A DNA stretch of 64,000 nucleotides from positions 1-64,000 of the forward strand of contig CANNGH010000002.1 of NCBI GenBank assembly GCA_947504115.1. Direction: 5' to 3'. Within the stretch, counting starts at the first letter, position 1; each line of letters begins with the position of its first letter. The DNA comes from an uncultured Sedimentitalea sp. (GTDB taxonomy: Bacteria > Pseudomonadota > Alphaproteobacteria > Rhodobacterales > Rhodobacteraceae). The notes under the pieces were generated by a model. It ran no database searches. It saw only the letters and a program-made list of their open reading frames with translations, and had not been told where the DNA came from. This document shows positions 50,946 to 60,451 of the stretch, in pieces. A program made the position numbers and the translations under genes.

Positions 50946-51938
50946 TCAGGGGGCGATCAGCACGATCTTGCCCATGACTTCGCGGTTTTCCAGCAACGTC
51001 AGCGCCTTGCCGGCCTCTTGCAGCGGCAGCGAGACGCTGATGCGGGGTTTGATCCGGCCCGCCTGATGGAGCGTGAACAACTCGGCCATGTTGCGTTCAT
51101 GCCTCTCGGGGTCACGCGCGACGGCTTCGCCCCAGAAGACGCCGATGATCCGCGCGCCTTTCAGCAGGGCAAGGTTGAGCGGCATTTTCGGGATACCGGC
51201 GGGAAAGCCGACCACCAGGAACCGGCCCTCCCAGGCGAGCGCGCGGATCGCGGGTTCGGCGTAATCGCCGCCGACCGCATCATAGACCACATCGACACCG
51301 TCCGGGGCGTGTTGCTTGAATTGCGCCGACAGCGCCTTTTGCCCGTCGCGGTCCAGTTCGCGGGGATAGATCAGCGTGTCATGCGCGCCCAGATCCCGGC
51401 AGAACGCCGCCTTGTCCGCACTGGAAACGGCCGCGATCACGCGTGCCCCGGCCGCCACGCCCAACTCGATCGCCGCCGCGCCGACACCGCCAGCCGCCCC
51501 GAGGATCAACAGCGTTTCGCCCTTTTTCAGTGCTGCGCAATCCTTCAGCGCATGATGCGATGTGGCATAGGTCAGCAGGAAACAGGCCGCCTCATCGAAC
51601 GGCATGGCATCGGGAATCTTCACCAGATCGCGCGCCTTGACGCAGATATGGGTGGCAAAACCGCCCCAGATGCCAAGACCCAGCACCCGGTCGCCCACCG
51701 CAAAGCCGCTGACGTCCTTGCCAAGCGCCGCAACCTCGCCCGCGAATTCGCCGCCCGGCGCGAAGGGGCGGGGCGGTCTGAACTGGTATCGGTCGCGGAT
51801 GATCAGGGTGTCGGGATAATTGACCCCTGCCGCACGTATGCGCACGAGAATCTGGTCGGGATCCGGCGCGGGCGTCGGCAGGTCGGTCAGTTCCAGCGTT
51901 TCCGGGCCACCGGGTGCGCGGCTCAGCATGGCTTTCAT
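50946..51938 (-). CDS. quinone oxidoreductase-like NADPH:alkene/quinone reductase
   Basis: 330 aa, MDR superfamily without structural zinc. GVNYPDTLIIRDRYQFRPP, PGGEFAGEVAALG, LTYATSHHALKDCAALKKGE, and the NADP loop GAAGGVGAAAIELG (about 148) are typical of the QOR branch. ATG 51938 chosen because GGGAG sits six bases upstream; ATG 51944 is too close to it. Divergent from the nitronate monooxygenase gene. Confidence 0.9.
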   Translation of the reverse strand: MKAMLSRAPGGPETLELTDLPTPAPDPDQILVRIRAAGVNYPDTLIIRDRYQFRPPRPFAPGGEFAGEVAALGKDVSGFAVGDRVLGLGIWGGFATHICVKARDLVKIPDAMPFDEAACFLLTYATSHHALKDCAALKKGETLLILGAAGGVGAAAIELGVAAGARVIAAVSSADKAAFCRDLGAHDTLIYPRELDRDGQKALSAQFKQHAPDGVDVVYDAVGGDYAEPAIRALAWEGRFLVVGFPAGIPKMPLNLALLKGARIIGVFWGEAVARDPERHERNMAELFTLHQAGRIKPRISVSLPLQEAGKALTLLENREVMGKIVLIAP

Positions 51939-52098
51939 CGGCATCTCCCGCAAGGTCACGTCCGCATCGGGACTGTTGGCGCCGGTATCGGTGTTGTCAA
52001 TCGCATTTGCAGATGCAATTCTCGTGCCGAACCGGGGATGTATCGCAGTTACTACGGGGCGCGATCCGCCAGATTGCCAACACAGCAAGGAGATATCA

Positions 52099-53091
52099 AT
52101 GCGCGACGACACCCATCTGCCTGCCGCGCTGCGCGGGCTGCGCCTGCCGCTGATAGGCGCACCGATGTTCATCGTTTCAGGGCCGGAGCTGGTCATCGCG
52201 CAATGCAAGGCCGGTATCGTGGGATCGTTCCCGGCGCTGAACGCGCGCGAAGGCGAGGGCGCGCCGGCGCAGCTGGAAGCGTGGCTGACCCGCATTTCCG
52301 AGGAACTCGACCGCCACAATCAGGCCAATCCCGACCGCCCCGCCGCGCCCTTTGCGGTGAACCAGATCGTTCATCGCAGCAATACACGGCTGGAGCGCGA
52401 CCTGGAAATCTGCGCCCGGCACGAAGTGCCGATCTGGATCACCTCGCTGGGGGCGCGGGTCGAGGTGAACGAGGCTGCCCATTCCTGCGGCGGCATCGTG
52501 CTGCACGACATCATCAACAACACCTTCGCGCGCAAGGCCATCGACAAGGGGGCCGACGGGCTGATCGCGGTCGCCGCCGGAGCCGGGGGGCATGCCGGGC
52601 CGCAATCGCCCTTTGCGCTGGTCGAGGAGATCCGCGACTGGTTCGACGGCCCGCTGGTTCTGTCCGGTGCCATCGCCACGGGGCGCGCGTTGCTGGCGGC
52701 GCGGGCGGCAGGGGCCGATCTGGGCTATGCGGGCTCGCCCTTCATCGCCACGCACGAAGCCAACGCACCCGAGCCTTACAAGGAAATGATCGTCGCCGGC
52801 GGGGCCGAAGATATCGTCAAATCCTCTCTGTTTACAGGAGTTTCCGGAAACTACCTGAAGCAGTCGATCATAGCCGCCGGGATGGATCCGGAAAATCTGG
52901 AAAGTGCGGATGCGACGTCGATGGATTTCGGCTCGGGATCGTCCAAGGCGAAGGCGTGGAAAGACATCTGGGGATCGGGGCAGGGCATCGGTGCGGTCAA
53001 GTCGATCACCGGGGCGGGCGACCTGGTTGACAGGATCAAGGCCGAATACCGCGCCGCCGGGCGCCGTCTGGCTGCCGAATTCGCCGATTGA
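52099..53091 (+). CDS. nitronate monooxygenase family flavoprotein
   Basis: 330 aa, FMN-binding TIM barrel. LPLIGAPMFIVSGPELVIAQ, VNQIVHRSN, GLIAVAAGAGGHAGP with the catalytic His, and LGYAGSPFIATHEAN fit class-I-like NMO / 2-nitropropane dioxygenase proteins. AAGGAG gives a strong site. It opens an operon for acyl-CoA and ketone-body handling, so an enoyl-reductase-like role is also possible. Confidence 0.88.
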   Translation: MRDDTHLPAALRGLRLPLIGAPMFIVSGPELVIAQCKAGIVGSFPALNAREGEGAPAQLEAWLTRISEELDRHNQANPDRPAAPFAVNQIVHRSNTRLERDLEICARHEVPIWITSLGARVEVNEAAHSCGGIVLHDIINNTFARKAIDKGADGLIAVAAGAGGHAGPQSPFALVEEIRDWFDGPLVLSGAIATGRALLAARAAGADLGYAGSPFIATHEANAPEPYKEMIVAGGAEDIVKSSLFTGVSGNYLKQSIIAAGMDPENLESADATSMDFGSGSSKAKAWKDIWGSGQGIGAVKSITGAGDLVDRIKAEYRAAGRRLAAEFAD

Positions 53092-53106
53092 CGGGAGGAA
53101 CGGCAG

Positions 53107-54150
53107 GTGAGCGACGCATCGCTAGCTTTTGATCTGGAACGGGTTCAGGCGTATCTGGAGCGGACTCTACCCGGATTCGAGGGGCCGATCGAGGCGCGCA
53201 AATTTGCCACGGGGCAGTCCAACCCGACCTTTCTTCTGACAACGCCCCGGCACGATTATGTCTTGCGGCGAAAACCGCCGGGCGTGTTGCTGAAATCCGC
53301 GCATGCGGTGGACCGCGAATTCCGAGTGCAGCGCGCTTTGGCCGATACCGACGTGCCGGTGCCGAAAATGCATCTGTTGTGCGAGGACGAGAGCGTGATC
53401 GGCTCCATGTTCTACATCATGGATCATGTCGAGGGGCGCAATTTCGACGATCCGGCCCTGCCCGAACTGTCCCGCCCCGACCGGGGAGCCGTGATGGACG
53501 ACATGAACCGCGTTCTGGCCGCGCTGCACATGGTTGATATCGATGCGGTCGGGCTGGCCGATTACGGCCCGCCGGGGCATTATCTGGAACGGCAGGTCGG
53601 GCGCTGGTCCAAGCAATACCGTGCATCGGAAACCGATCCCATTGCGGACATGGACCGGTTGATCGCGGAACTCGCCGACAGGATGCCCGAGGATGACGGC
53701 CAGCGCACCCTCGTGCATGGCGATTATCGCATCGACAACATGATCTTTCAGCGCGACGGTACAAGGTGCCTTGCGCTTCTCGACTGGGAATTGTCCACCA
53801 TCGGTCATCCTTATGCCGATCTGGCGCAGGTCATCATGCAATGGCAGATGCCGCAGGGCGGCGACGGGCGCGGACTGGCGGGGGTCGACCGTGCTGCGCT
53901 GGGATTGCCGTCGGACGAGGAATTCATCGCAAGCTATTGCAAACGAAGAGGATTGAACGAAATACAGGACTTCGACTACTTTCTCGCGTTTTCCTTTTTT
54001 CGCATGGCGGGGATCCTGCAGGGCGTCAAGAAACGCGCGCTGGACGGCAACGCATCCAATCCCGAACGGGCCGAGAAACTGGGGCGCTACGTGCCTGTCT
54101 TCGCGGAACACGGATTGAAGGCGCTGACGCACCGGAAAGGGCAGGGATGA
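53107..54150 (+). CDS. phosphotransferase family protein (ACAD10/11 N-domain type)
   Basis: 347-aa aminoglycoside/choline-kinase-like fold. KFATGQSNPTFLLTTPRHDY, YVLRRKPPGVLLKSAHAVDR, LVHGDYRIDNMIF (catalytic Asp) and LDWELSTIGHPYADLA (Mg-binding). In animals this domain is fused to acyl-CoA dehydrogenases that degrade 4-hydroxy acids via phosphorylation. GTG start with GGAGGAACGG upstream. Overlaps the next gene by 4 bases. Confidence 0.9.
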   Translation: MSDASLAFDLERVQAYLERTLPGFEGPIEARKFATGQSNPTFLLTTPRHDYVLRRKPPGVLLKSAHAVDREFRVQRALADTDVPVPKMHLLCEDESVIGSMFYIMDHVEGRNFDDPALPELSRPDRGAVMDDMNRVLAALHMVDIDAVGLADYGPPGHYLERQVGRWSKQYRASETDPIADMDRLIAELADRMPEDDGQRTLVHGDYRIDNMIFQRDGTRCLALLDWELSTIGHPYADLAQVIMQWQMPQGGDGRGLAGVDRAALGLPSDEEFIASYCKRRGLNEIQDFDYFLAFSFFRMAGILQGVKKRALDGNASNPERAEKLGRYVPVFAEHGLKALTHRKGQG

Positions 54151-55385
54151 CGCGGACATCTCCGGACACATCCGGATTCGATCCCGGGCGGCTTGCGCGG
54201 ATCGGCACATGGATGCAACGCTATGTGGACGACCGTAAATTCGCCGGGGCATCGGTGTTGGTCGCGCAGGGCGGACAGGAAGTGTATTTCGACGCAACCG
54301 GACAACGCAACATCGACGCCGGTCTCGCGTTCGACCGTGAAACGACGGTGCGTCTCTACTCCATGACCAAGCCGATCACGACACTGGCCGCCATGATGCT
54401 GGTCGAGCGCGGGCTGTTCCATCTTGACGCACATGTTTCGGATTTCATACCGTCTTTCAAGGACATGCATGCCCTGGTCAAGGGCGCAGACCGGCTGGAT
54501 CAGGTCGAACCCTGCACCACGCCGACGATCCATCAGTTGATGACGCATACATCCGGGCTCAGCTATCCGTTCAATCCCGGCCTGCTGGCCGGCGCCATGG
54601 ACGAGGCCGATCTGATGTTCCGGCCCGACCAGGGACTACTATCGGACATGGTCGACCGGGTGGCGCAATTGCCGCTGGCGTTCCGCCCCGGAAGCCGCTG
54701 GGAATACTCGGTCAGCATCGACATATTGGGCCGCGTCATCGAGATGGTCTCGGGGCAGACGCTGGATGCGTTCTTTCGCGAAAGCATCCTCGATCCGCTT
54801 GGCATGGACAGGACCGCGTTCCGCGTGCCGGGTGGCACCGGGGACGGCTTTGCCGCGCTTTACACGCCGCTTGCGGGCGATGCGATGGCGCTGAACGCCG
54901 CGCGTGCGGGAGACGACACCCTGCGCCTGGTCGACCAGCCGGGGTCGTCACCGTTCGAGCGTGCGACCATGCATTCCGGCGGCGGCGGACTAGTGGGCAC
55001 AATCGACGATTACATGCGCTTTGCCGAAATGCTGCGTAGCGGCGTGACGGCAGCGGGCGAACGGATCATCGGGCGGCGCACGCTGGATTTCATGATGCGC
55101 AACCATCTGCCGGGCGACATCGCCTCGATGGGGCCGCAGAGCTTTGCCGAACAGCCGATGGAGGGGATGGGGTTCGGGCTTGGCGGCGCGGTGGTGATCG
55201 ACCCGGCGCGCACCCGGGTTCCGGGCAGTGTGGGCGATTTCAGCTGGGGCGGCATGGCCTCGACGTTCTTCTGGGTGGACCGCGCGCTTGATCTGTCGGT
55301 CGTGTTCTTCACGCAGCTTTCGCCGTCCAGCGCCTATCCGGCGCGCCCGCAACTCAAGGCGCTGGTGCAGGGGGCGGCGACATGA
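54147..55385 (+). CDS. beta-lactamase-family serine hydrolase
   Basis: 412 aa, class C/esterase EstB-like. Nucleophile Ser72 in SMTKP (S-x-x-K with Lys75), Tyr in the YSVSIDILG box, and HSGGGGLVGT near the C-terminus. No signal peptide visible, so probably cytoplasmic esterase or lipase rather than antibiotic resistance. Overlaps both neighbours by 4 bases in the acyl-CoA operon. Confidence 0.88.
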   Translation: MTRTSPDTSGFDPGRLARIGTWMQRYVDDRKFAGASVLVAQGGQEVYFDATGQRNIDAGLAFDRETTVRLYSMTKPITTLAAMMLVERGLFHLDAHVSDFIPSFKDMHALVKGADRLDQVEPCTTPTIHQLMTHTSGLSYPFNPGLLAGAMDEADLMFRPDQGLLSDMVDRVAQLPLAFRPGSRWEYSVSIDILGRVIEMVSGQTLDAFFRESILDPLGMDRTAFRVPGGTGDGFAALYTPLAGDAMALNAARAGDDTLRLVDQPGSSPFERATMHSGGGGLVGTIDDYMRFAEMLRSGVTAAGERIIGRRTLDFMMRNHLPGDIASMGPQSFAEQPMEGMGFGLGGAVVIDPARTRVPGSVGDFSWGGMASTFFWVDRALDLSVVFFTQLSPSSAYPARPQLKALVQGAAT

Positions 55386-57364
55386 GCGGGCGCAACCCGA
55401 TCCTGTGGACGCCAAGCACCGCCCGCGCCCAAGGCAGCCGCATGGCAGAATTCATCCGCTGGCTGAACGTGGAACGCGGTATGGAATTCAGCGATTACAA
55501 CGCCCTGTGGGAATGGAGCATTGCCGACCTCGATGGGTTCTGGTCGGCGATCTGGGAATTCTTCGGTCTGGACTCGTCGGTCCCGCACAGCGCGGTTCTG
55601 GCCGAAGACCGGATGCCCGGCGCCGTCTGGTTTCCCGGCGCGCGGCTGAATTTCGCGCAGCACATGCTGCGTCGGGCTCACGAGACGCCGGAAGCGCCGG
55701 CGCTCATCGTGCAATCGGAAACCTTCGGGCGGACCGAACTGACATGGGGCGATCTGGCCGATCGGGTTGCCAGCGTCGCGGCGCGGTTTCGTGCGATGGG
55801 TGTGGGGCAGGGGGATCGCGTTGTGGCGATCCTGCCCAATACCGAAACTGCGATGATCGCGTTTCTGGCCACCGCCAGCATCGGCGCGATCTGGTCGCTT
55901 TGCGCGCCCGATATGGGCCACGTCGCGATTCTGGACCGGTTCCGGCAGATCGAACCGAAACTGCTGATCGCGCAGGATGGCTATGTCCATGCCGGCAAGT
56001 TGATCGACCGACGCGCGGTGATCGACGGGATCGCGGCGGATCTGCCGACGCTGCAACATCAAATCGTGCTGCCGGTGGCGGGCAATCCGCCTGACGGAGC
56101 GATCGCGTGGGACAGCCTGACCGCCGATACGCCCACACCCGAATTCGCGCAGGTGGCCTTCGATCATCCGCTCTGGGTGGTCTATTCCTCGGGCACCACC
56201 GGCAATCCCAAGCCGATCGTGCACGGCCATGGCGGCGTCCTCATCGAAGGTGCAAAACAGGCCTTGCATCAGGATCTGAGCGCGCGGGACAGGTTCTGCT
56301 GGCTGACCTCGTCGGGCTGGATCATGTGGAACGCGCAGTTCGCGGCGTTGGGGCAGGGTGCCGCGCTGGCCCTGTTCGACGGAGCCGCGAACCATCCCGA
56401 CATGCTGGAGTTCTGGCGGTTCGTTGCCCGCGAAAGACTGACCTATTTCGGCGCGGGCGCGGCGTATTTCGAAGCCTGCCGCAAGACCGGTCTACGCCCG
56501 CACGACGATCTGGACCTTGCCGCGCTGCGCTCGGTCGGGTCCACCGGATCGCCGTTGTCGCCGGACGGATATGACTGGATTTATGAGGCGGTGAAGCCCG
56601 ATATCTGGCTGGCACCGATTTCGGGCGGCACCGATCTCTGCGGCGCGTTCGTGGGCGGCAATCCGATGGCGCCGGTGCGCGCCGGCGAGATGCAATGCCG
56701 GTTTCTGGGCGATGCCGTGCACGCCTTCGACGAGGACGGAAACGAGGTGATCGGGCAGGTGGGTGAACTGGTCTGCACGCGGCCGTTGCCGTCGATGCCG
56801 CTGTATTTCTGGGGTGACGACGACGGAAGCCGTCTGCATGAAAGCTATTTCGACACCTATCCGGGCATCTGGCGACACGGCGACTGGATCGAGATCACCG
56901 AACATGGCGGCGCCATCATCTATGGCCGCTCCGACGCCACGATCAACCGCAAGGGGCTGCGGCTGGGAAGTGCGGAAATCTACCAGGCGGTCGAGGCGCT
57001 GCCGGAGATCCGGGAGTCACTGGTGGTCGATCTGGAATTTCTGGGCCGCGACAGTTTCATGCCTCTTTTCATCGTTCTGGCGGACGATGTTGAACTGGAT
57101 CAGGCTTTGACGGATCGGATCAACCACGCTATCCGCGACGCGGTGTCGCCGCGCTTCCTGCCCAACGAGATTGTGCCGATTGCCGAGGTGCCGCGCACGC
57201 TGTCGGGCAAGAAACTGGAAGTGCCGGTCAAGAAATTGCTGCTGGGCCATGACCCGGAAAAGGTGGTGAACCGCGATTCCATGGTGAACCCGGACAGTTT
57301 CGACGCGTTCATCGGTTATGCGGCACGCCGCAATCACGCAAAGGAAGCGCCCGAAAATGGATGA
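55382..57364 (+). CDS. acetoacetate-CoA ligase
   Basis: 660-aa ATP-dependent ligase activating acetoacetate. ANL signature [19 protein letters not shown] (about 262), [35 protein letters not shown], and the hinge [20 protein letters not shown]. The C-terminal lysine lies in [16 protein letters not shown]. Links PHB or ketone breakdown to acetoacetyl-CoA. Overlaps tesB by 8 bases. Confidence 0.95.
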   Translation: MSGRNPILWTPSTARAQGSRMAEFIRWLNVERGMEFSDYNALWEWSIADLDGFWSAIWEFFGLDSSVPHSAVLAEDRMPGAVWFPGARLNFAQHMLRRAHETPEAPALIVQSETFGRTELTWGDLADRVASVAARFRAMGVGQGDRVVAILPNTETAMIAFLATASIGAIWSLCAPDMGHVAILDRFRQIEPKLLIAQDGYVHAGKLIDRRAVIDGIAADLPTLQHQIVLPVAGNPPDGAIAWDSLTADTPTPEFAQVAFDHPLWVVYSSGTTGNPKPIVHGHGGVLIEGAKQALHQDLSARDRFCWLTSSGWIMWNAQFAALGQGAALALFDGAANHPDMLEFWRFVARERLTYFGAGAAYFEACRKTGLRPHDDLDLAALRSVGSTGSPLSPDGYDWIYEAVKPDIWLAPISGGTDLCGAFVGGNPMAPVRAGEMQCRFLGDAVHAFDEDGNEVIGQVGELVCTRPLPSMPLYFWGDDDGSRLHESYFDTYPGIWRHGDWIEITEHGGAIIYGRSDATINRKGLRLGSAEIYQAVEALPEIRESLVVDLEFLGRDSFMPLFIVLADDVELDQALTDRINHAIRDAVSPRFLPNEIVPIAEVPRTLSGKKLEVPVKKLLLGHDPEKVVNRDSMVNPDSFDAFIGYAARRNHAKEAPENG

Positions 57365-58226
57365 TGTCTCGGCGACTCTGCTCAATCTGCTGGATATCGA
57401 ACAGCTTGAGGTCGATCTGTTTCGCGGCACCGGACATGGCGGCGAAACATCCACGCGCATCTATGGCGGGCAGGTGATCGCCCAGGCGCTCGCGGCGGCT
57501 TATCGCACGGTGCCGGACCGGTTGTGTCACAGCCTTCACGCCTATTTCATCCGTCCCGGCGATCCGTCGGTTCCGGTGATCTACCGCGTCGACCGCTCGC
57601 GCGATGGTGGAAGTTTCACCACGCGGCGGGTGATCGCGATCCAGCACGGCAAGCAGATCCTGAACATGGGCGCGTCGTTCCATGTGGCCGAAAAAGGATT
57701 CGACCACCAGCACGAGATGCCGCAGGTGGACGGCCCCGAAAGCCTGCCGAGCCGCACCGATCTGCGCAAGCAGTTCGCCGATCAACTGCCCGAGAAGTTC
57801 CACAAGGATTTCCTGCGTCCGCGACCCATCGACATCCGCGAACATGCCCCCGAGGATCTGCTGCATCCCGAACCGCAATCGGACCGCAATTACCTGTGGT
57901 TCCGCATGGAAGACGCCGCCGGGGCGGATGCGCGGATGCAGCATTGCCTGCTGGCATATGCGTCGGACATGAACCTGCTCGGCTCGTCGCTGCGCCCGCA
58001 TGGGGTGAACTGGTTCACCGGCGACGTGATGACCGCCAGCCTGGACCACGCGATGTGGTTTCACGCGCCGATCCGGTTTCAGGACTGGCATCTTTACACG
58101 ATGGACGCGCCATTCACCGGCGGCGGACGCGGCTTCAACCGCGGGACGATCTATCACGCGGACGGCCAGTTGGTGGCCAGCACAGCGCAGGAGGGTCTGG
58201 TGCGGCCCATTCCGAAACAGGATTAG
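57357..58226 (+). CDS. tesB: acyl-CoA thioesterase II (TesB)
   Basis: 289-aa double hot-dog enzyme hydrolysing medium- and long-chain acyl-CoA. VDLFRGTGHGGETSTRIYGG, HAYFIRPGDPSVPVIYRVDR, FTTRRVIAIQHGK, and the C-terminal MWFHAPIRFQDWHLYTMDAP with RGTIYHADGQLVAST carry the catalytic Asp/Gln/Thr region. ATG inside the end of the ligase gene. Last gene of the operon. Confidence 0.94.
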   Translation: MDDVSATLLNLLDIEQLEVDLFRGTGHGGETSTRIYGGQVIAQALAAAYRTVPDRLCHSLHAYFIRPGDPSVPVIYRVDRSRDGGSFTTRRVIAIQHGKQILNMGASFHVAEKGFDHQHEMPQVDGPESLPSRTDLRKQFADQLPEKFHKDFLRPRPIDIREHAPEDLLHPEPQSDRNYLWFRMEDAAGADARMQHCLLAYASDMNLLGSSLRPHGVNWFTGDVMTASLDHAMWFHAPIRFQDWHLYTMDAPFTGGGRGFNRGTIYHADGQLVASTAQEGLVRPIPKQD

Positions 58227-58993
58227 GAACTGCCGCAAAAACGGCGGTTCAACCGGCGCATGCCCGCGATCCAGCGATCATAATCCACGGCCTTGTTGCG
58301 CATGTATCCCAAGACTTCGGCATGCGGCAGGATCAGGAACGTCTCGTCGCGGATTGCCTGCACACAGGCCTCGGCGACGATGTCGGGCTCCATGATGCCG
58401 TCGATGGCCGCGACCGAGTTTTCATCGCCGTGCAGCATGTCGCTGCGCACGGCCTGCGGGCACAGGACCGAAACCTTGATGCCCTGATCGCTGTGGCTGA
58501 TCGCCAGCCATTCCGCCAGACCGACAGCGGCATGTTTGCTCACACCGTAAGGCGCAGCGCCGATCTGGTTGAGCAGACCCGCCGCCGAGGCCGTGTTCAG
58601 CAGATAACCGCCGCCGCGCGCCGCCATGAGCGGCACCAGATACCGCGCCGCGCGCACATGTGCCATGACATTGATGTCCCAGATCCTTTGCCAATCCGCA
58701 TCGGGCACCTCGCAACCGCCATGGATCATGATGCCCGCATTCGAGCAGAAAAGGCCGATCGGTCCGATATCCGTTTCCACGCCGTCGATCAGCGCCGCGA
58801 TCTGCGCATCCTGCGCGACATCGACCTGCATGGCGACACCATCGACAAGTCGCGCCGTCTCGGTGGCGCCATGCACGTCGATATCCGCACAAATGATCCT
58901 GGCCGGCCGCTCGCGTGCGATACGCAGTGCCAGGGCACGCCCGATACCGGCTGCGGCACCCGTGATCACGACAATCTGATCGTGTAGCTCCAT
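58223..58993 (-). CDS. SDR-family oxidoreductase
   Basis: 256 aa, classical short-chain dehydrogenase. Cofactor loop TGAAAGIGRA (about 12-21), ADIDV (NAD preference), NAG in CSNAGIMIHG, catalytic Ser in LLNTASAAGLL, and YGVSK. Substrate unknown. Convergent with tesB with overlapping stops. ATG 58993 follows GGACGGA. Confidence 0.9.
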   Translation of the reverse strand: MELHDQIVVITGAAAGIGRALALRIARERPARIICADIDVHGATETARLVDGVAMQVDVAQDAQIAALIDGVETDIGPIGLFCSNAGIMIHGGCEVPDADWQRIWDINVMAHVRAARYLVPLMAARGGGYLLNTASAAGLLNQIGAAPYGVSKHAAVGLAEWLAISHSDQGIKVSVLCPQAVRSDMLHGDENSVAAIDGIMEPDIVAEACVQAIRDETFLILPHAEVLGYMRNKAVDYDRWIAGMRRLNRRFCGSS

Positions 58994-59070
58994 ATTCCGT
59001 CCTTGTCTCGCGGTAATCCATGGATCGTATGATACCGTGGACAGCACGCAAACCGGTTTCTTACCTGCCA

Positions 59071-59717
59071 TTATTTAACATAATACTGATTATACGACAA
59101 AAACTTACAAATGATTGTTGCCGCAATCGAGATGAAGGCTTTGAAGCTCTGATCTGTCTTGCAGGAGCGCATGGCTACCCCTCTGTTTTCCTTCAACTTG
59201 CCAAAGTAGTTTTCGATCAGGTGCCGCCACTTGTAGGTTTCCTTGTCGAAGGTTGCAGGAAACTTTCGATTTGATTTCGGCCGTATGACCGAAATGATGT
59301 CGCGTTCCAGCAGGTCATTTCGAAACCAATCTGCATCGAAAGCCCTATCCGCCAGCAAGTGCCCGGCAGACAGGTCACGGATCAACATATCAGTCTCGCG
59401 CAGACCGTGGGCCTGTCCGGGCATCAGGCAGAACTCAACGAGGTTGCCGAGTGCGTCTGTCAGAGCCAGTATCTTCGTCGTTATGCCGCCACGAGAACGG
59501 CCCCTCTCGGGCATTCTTTGAATGCCCTGCCGGCAATGGATGGCCTGGCAAAGAGTCCCCCTTTGGCGCCCTGACCCGAGCGATGGACCTTCACGATCGT
59601 TCCGTCAATCATTGCATATTCCAGGTCGGCGCCTGAAGCTATTGCTTTGAACATGTGGTGGAAAGCGTCCGCTTTGACCCACCTGCGGAACCGCTTGAAC
59701 ACGCTGTTGCATTTGGC
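59071..59717 (-). pseudogene. IS5-family transposase, N-terminus lost
   Basis: The gene enters at a junction with IS66 sequence near 59717 and starts mid-protein (VFKRFRRWVKADAFHHMFKA). Present are AMIDGTIVKVHRSGQGAKGG (Asp), LLADRAFDADWF (Asp) and HLIENYFGKLKENRG (Glu), ending at a stop near 59071. At AAAGGGGGACTC the sense moves to the -1 frame, as in the other IS5 copy. A 36-bp palindromic element adds 12 codons after QAI. Confidence 0.8.
59503..59538. repeat. 36-bp palindromic element (inside IS5 transposase)
   Basis: On the plus strand it begins CCTCTCGG, has arms GGGCATTC / GAATGCCC with a TTT loop, and ends CCTGCCGGCAATG. The 38-bp element at 60298-60335 has the same borders. Removing these 36 bp restores QAI-GRSRGGITTK, the usual IS5 sequence. 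Confidence 0.75.
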
Positions 59718-60006
59718 AGGTTGCCCCGATTACGCCGGGGCCGAGGCTCGGAAGGCGCCTGCGCCTCCTGCTTTTCCTCGGCTTCGGCGACCGCCGTCTC
59801 GAGGTCCTCGGAAAGCCAGTTGCCGGTCGTCTTCGCCGAGCTTCTCCGACCGTTTGCCGTGAACCGCGTGGTTGAGCTCGGCGACCAGATGCTCGAGACG
59901 CTTGTTGGCCTCCTTCAGCGCATCCCGCTCGCGCAGCACCGCGGCGACAGCTTCGCGCTGCGCCTCGGGGATGGCGGCAAGACAGCCTGAAACGGCGTCG
60001 GATGCG
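59718..60006 (-). pseudogene. IS66 tnpC, N-terminal fragment, frameshifted
   Basis: AVLRERDALKEANKRLEHLV and AELNHAVHGKRSEKLGED are the coiled N-terminus of the IS66 transposase. One extra C after LAF shifts the frame; the continuation EDLETAVAEAEEKQEAQAPS and RRNRGNLP is in the other frame. The catalytic domain is missing beyond the junction at 59717. Confidence 0.78.
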
Positions 60007-60185
60007 CGTCCTTTCCCAAGCCTGATTCATTCTGCCGCAGCCGGGCGGCGGGTCTCCAGCGCTTTCACCTTGCGCCAGTCCAACCCGGCAAACAACGCCT
60101 CGAACTGCGCCCGATTCAGCATCATCACCCCGTCCCGAACCGCCGGCCACGTGAAGGTCGTCTCTTCCAGCCGTTTGTAGGGTAA

Positions 60186-60222
60186 GCCATCGCGTCGCCA
60201 TGCGTTCGAGACCGATGGCGAA
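60186..60222. repeat. 37-bp insertion in IS66 tnpB, possible palindromic element
   Basis: The plus strand begins GCCATCG and ends CGATGGCGAA, so the ends are inverted repeats (GCCATCG / CGATGGC). It shares ATCG near the start and GCCATGCRTTC in the middle with the 38-bp element 75 bp away, but its borders differ. Its extent is inferred from the restored tnpB frame. Confidence 0.5.
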
Positions 60223-60297
60223 CACCAGCCCGCTGCCGTCCCAGAACAGGATCTTCAGTCGGTCGGCACGCTTCGCCCGGAATAAAAATACGCTGCC

Positions 60298-60335
60298 CCT
60301 ATCGGTGAATGCCATGCATTCACCTGCCGGCAATG
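60298..60335. repeat. 38-bp palindromic element (inside IS66 tnpB)
   Basis: On the plus strand it begins CCTATCGG, has arms GGTGAATGC / GCATTCACC with a CAT loop, and ends CCTGCCGGCAATG, the same 13-base end as the 36-bp element at 59503. Removal joins EDPFT to GSVFLFRAKRAD. Confidence 0.75.
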
Positions 60336-60451
60336 GGTGAACGGGTCCTCCTTCAGGACCGATTGCACCAGCGCGGCGAGCCCGTCGTGGCCCTTCCTGA
60401 AGTCCACCGGCTGGGTCGCCACCAGGATGCGGACGGTGTGGGACGGCATCA

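Noticed and set aside
54147-55385. Antibiotic-resistance beta-lactamase
   Set aside because: The S-x-x-K fold is present, but there is no signal peptide and the gene is embedded in an acyl-CoA operon; an esterase role is more likely.
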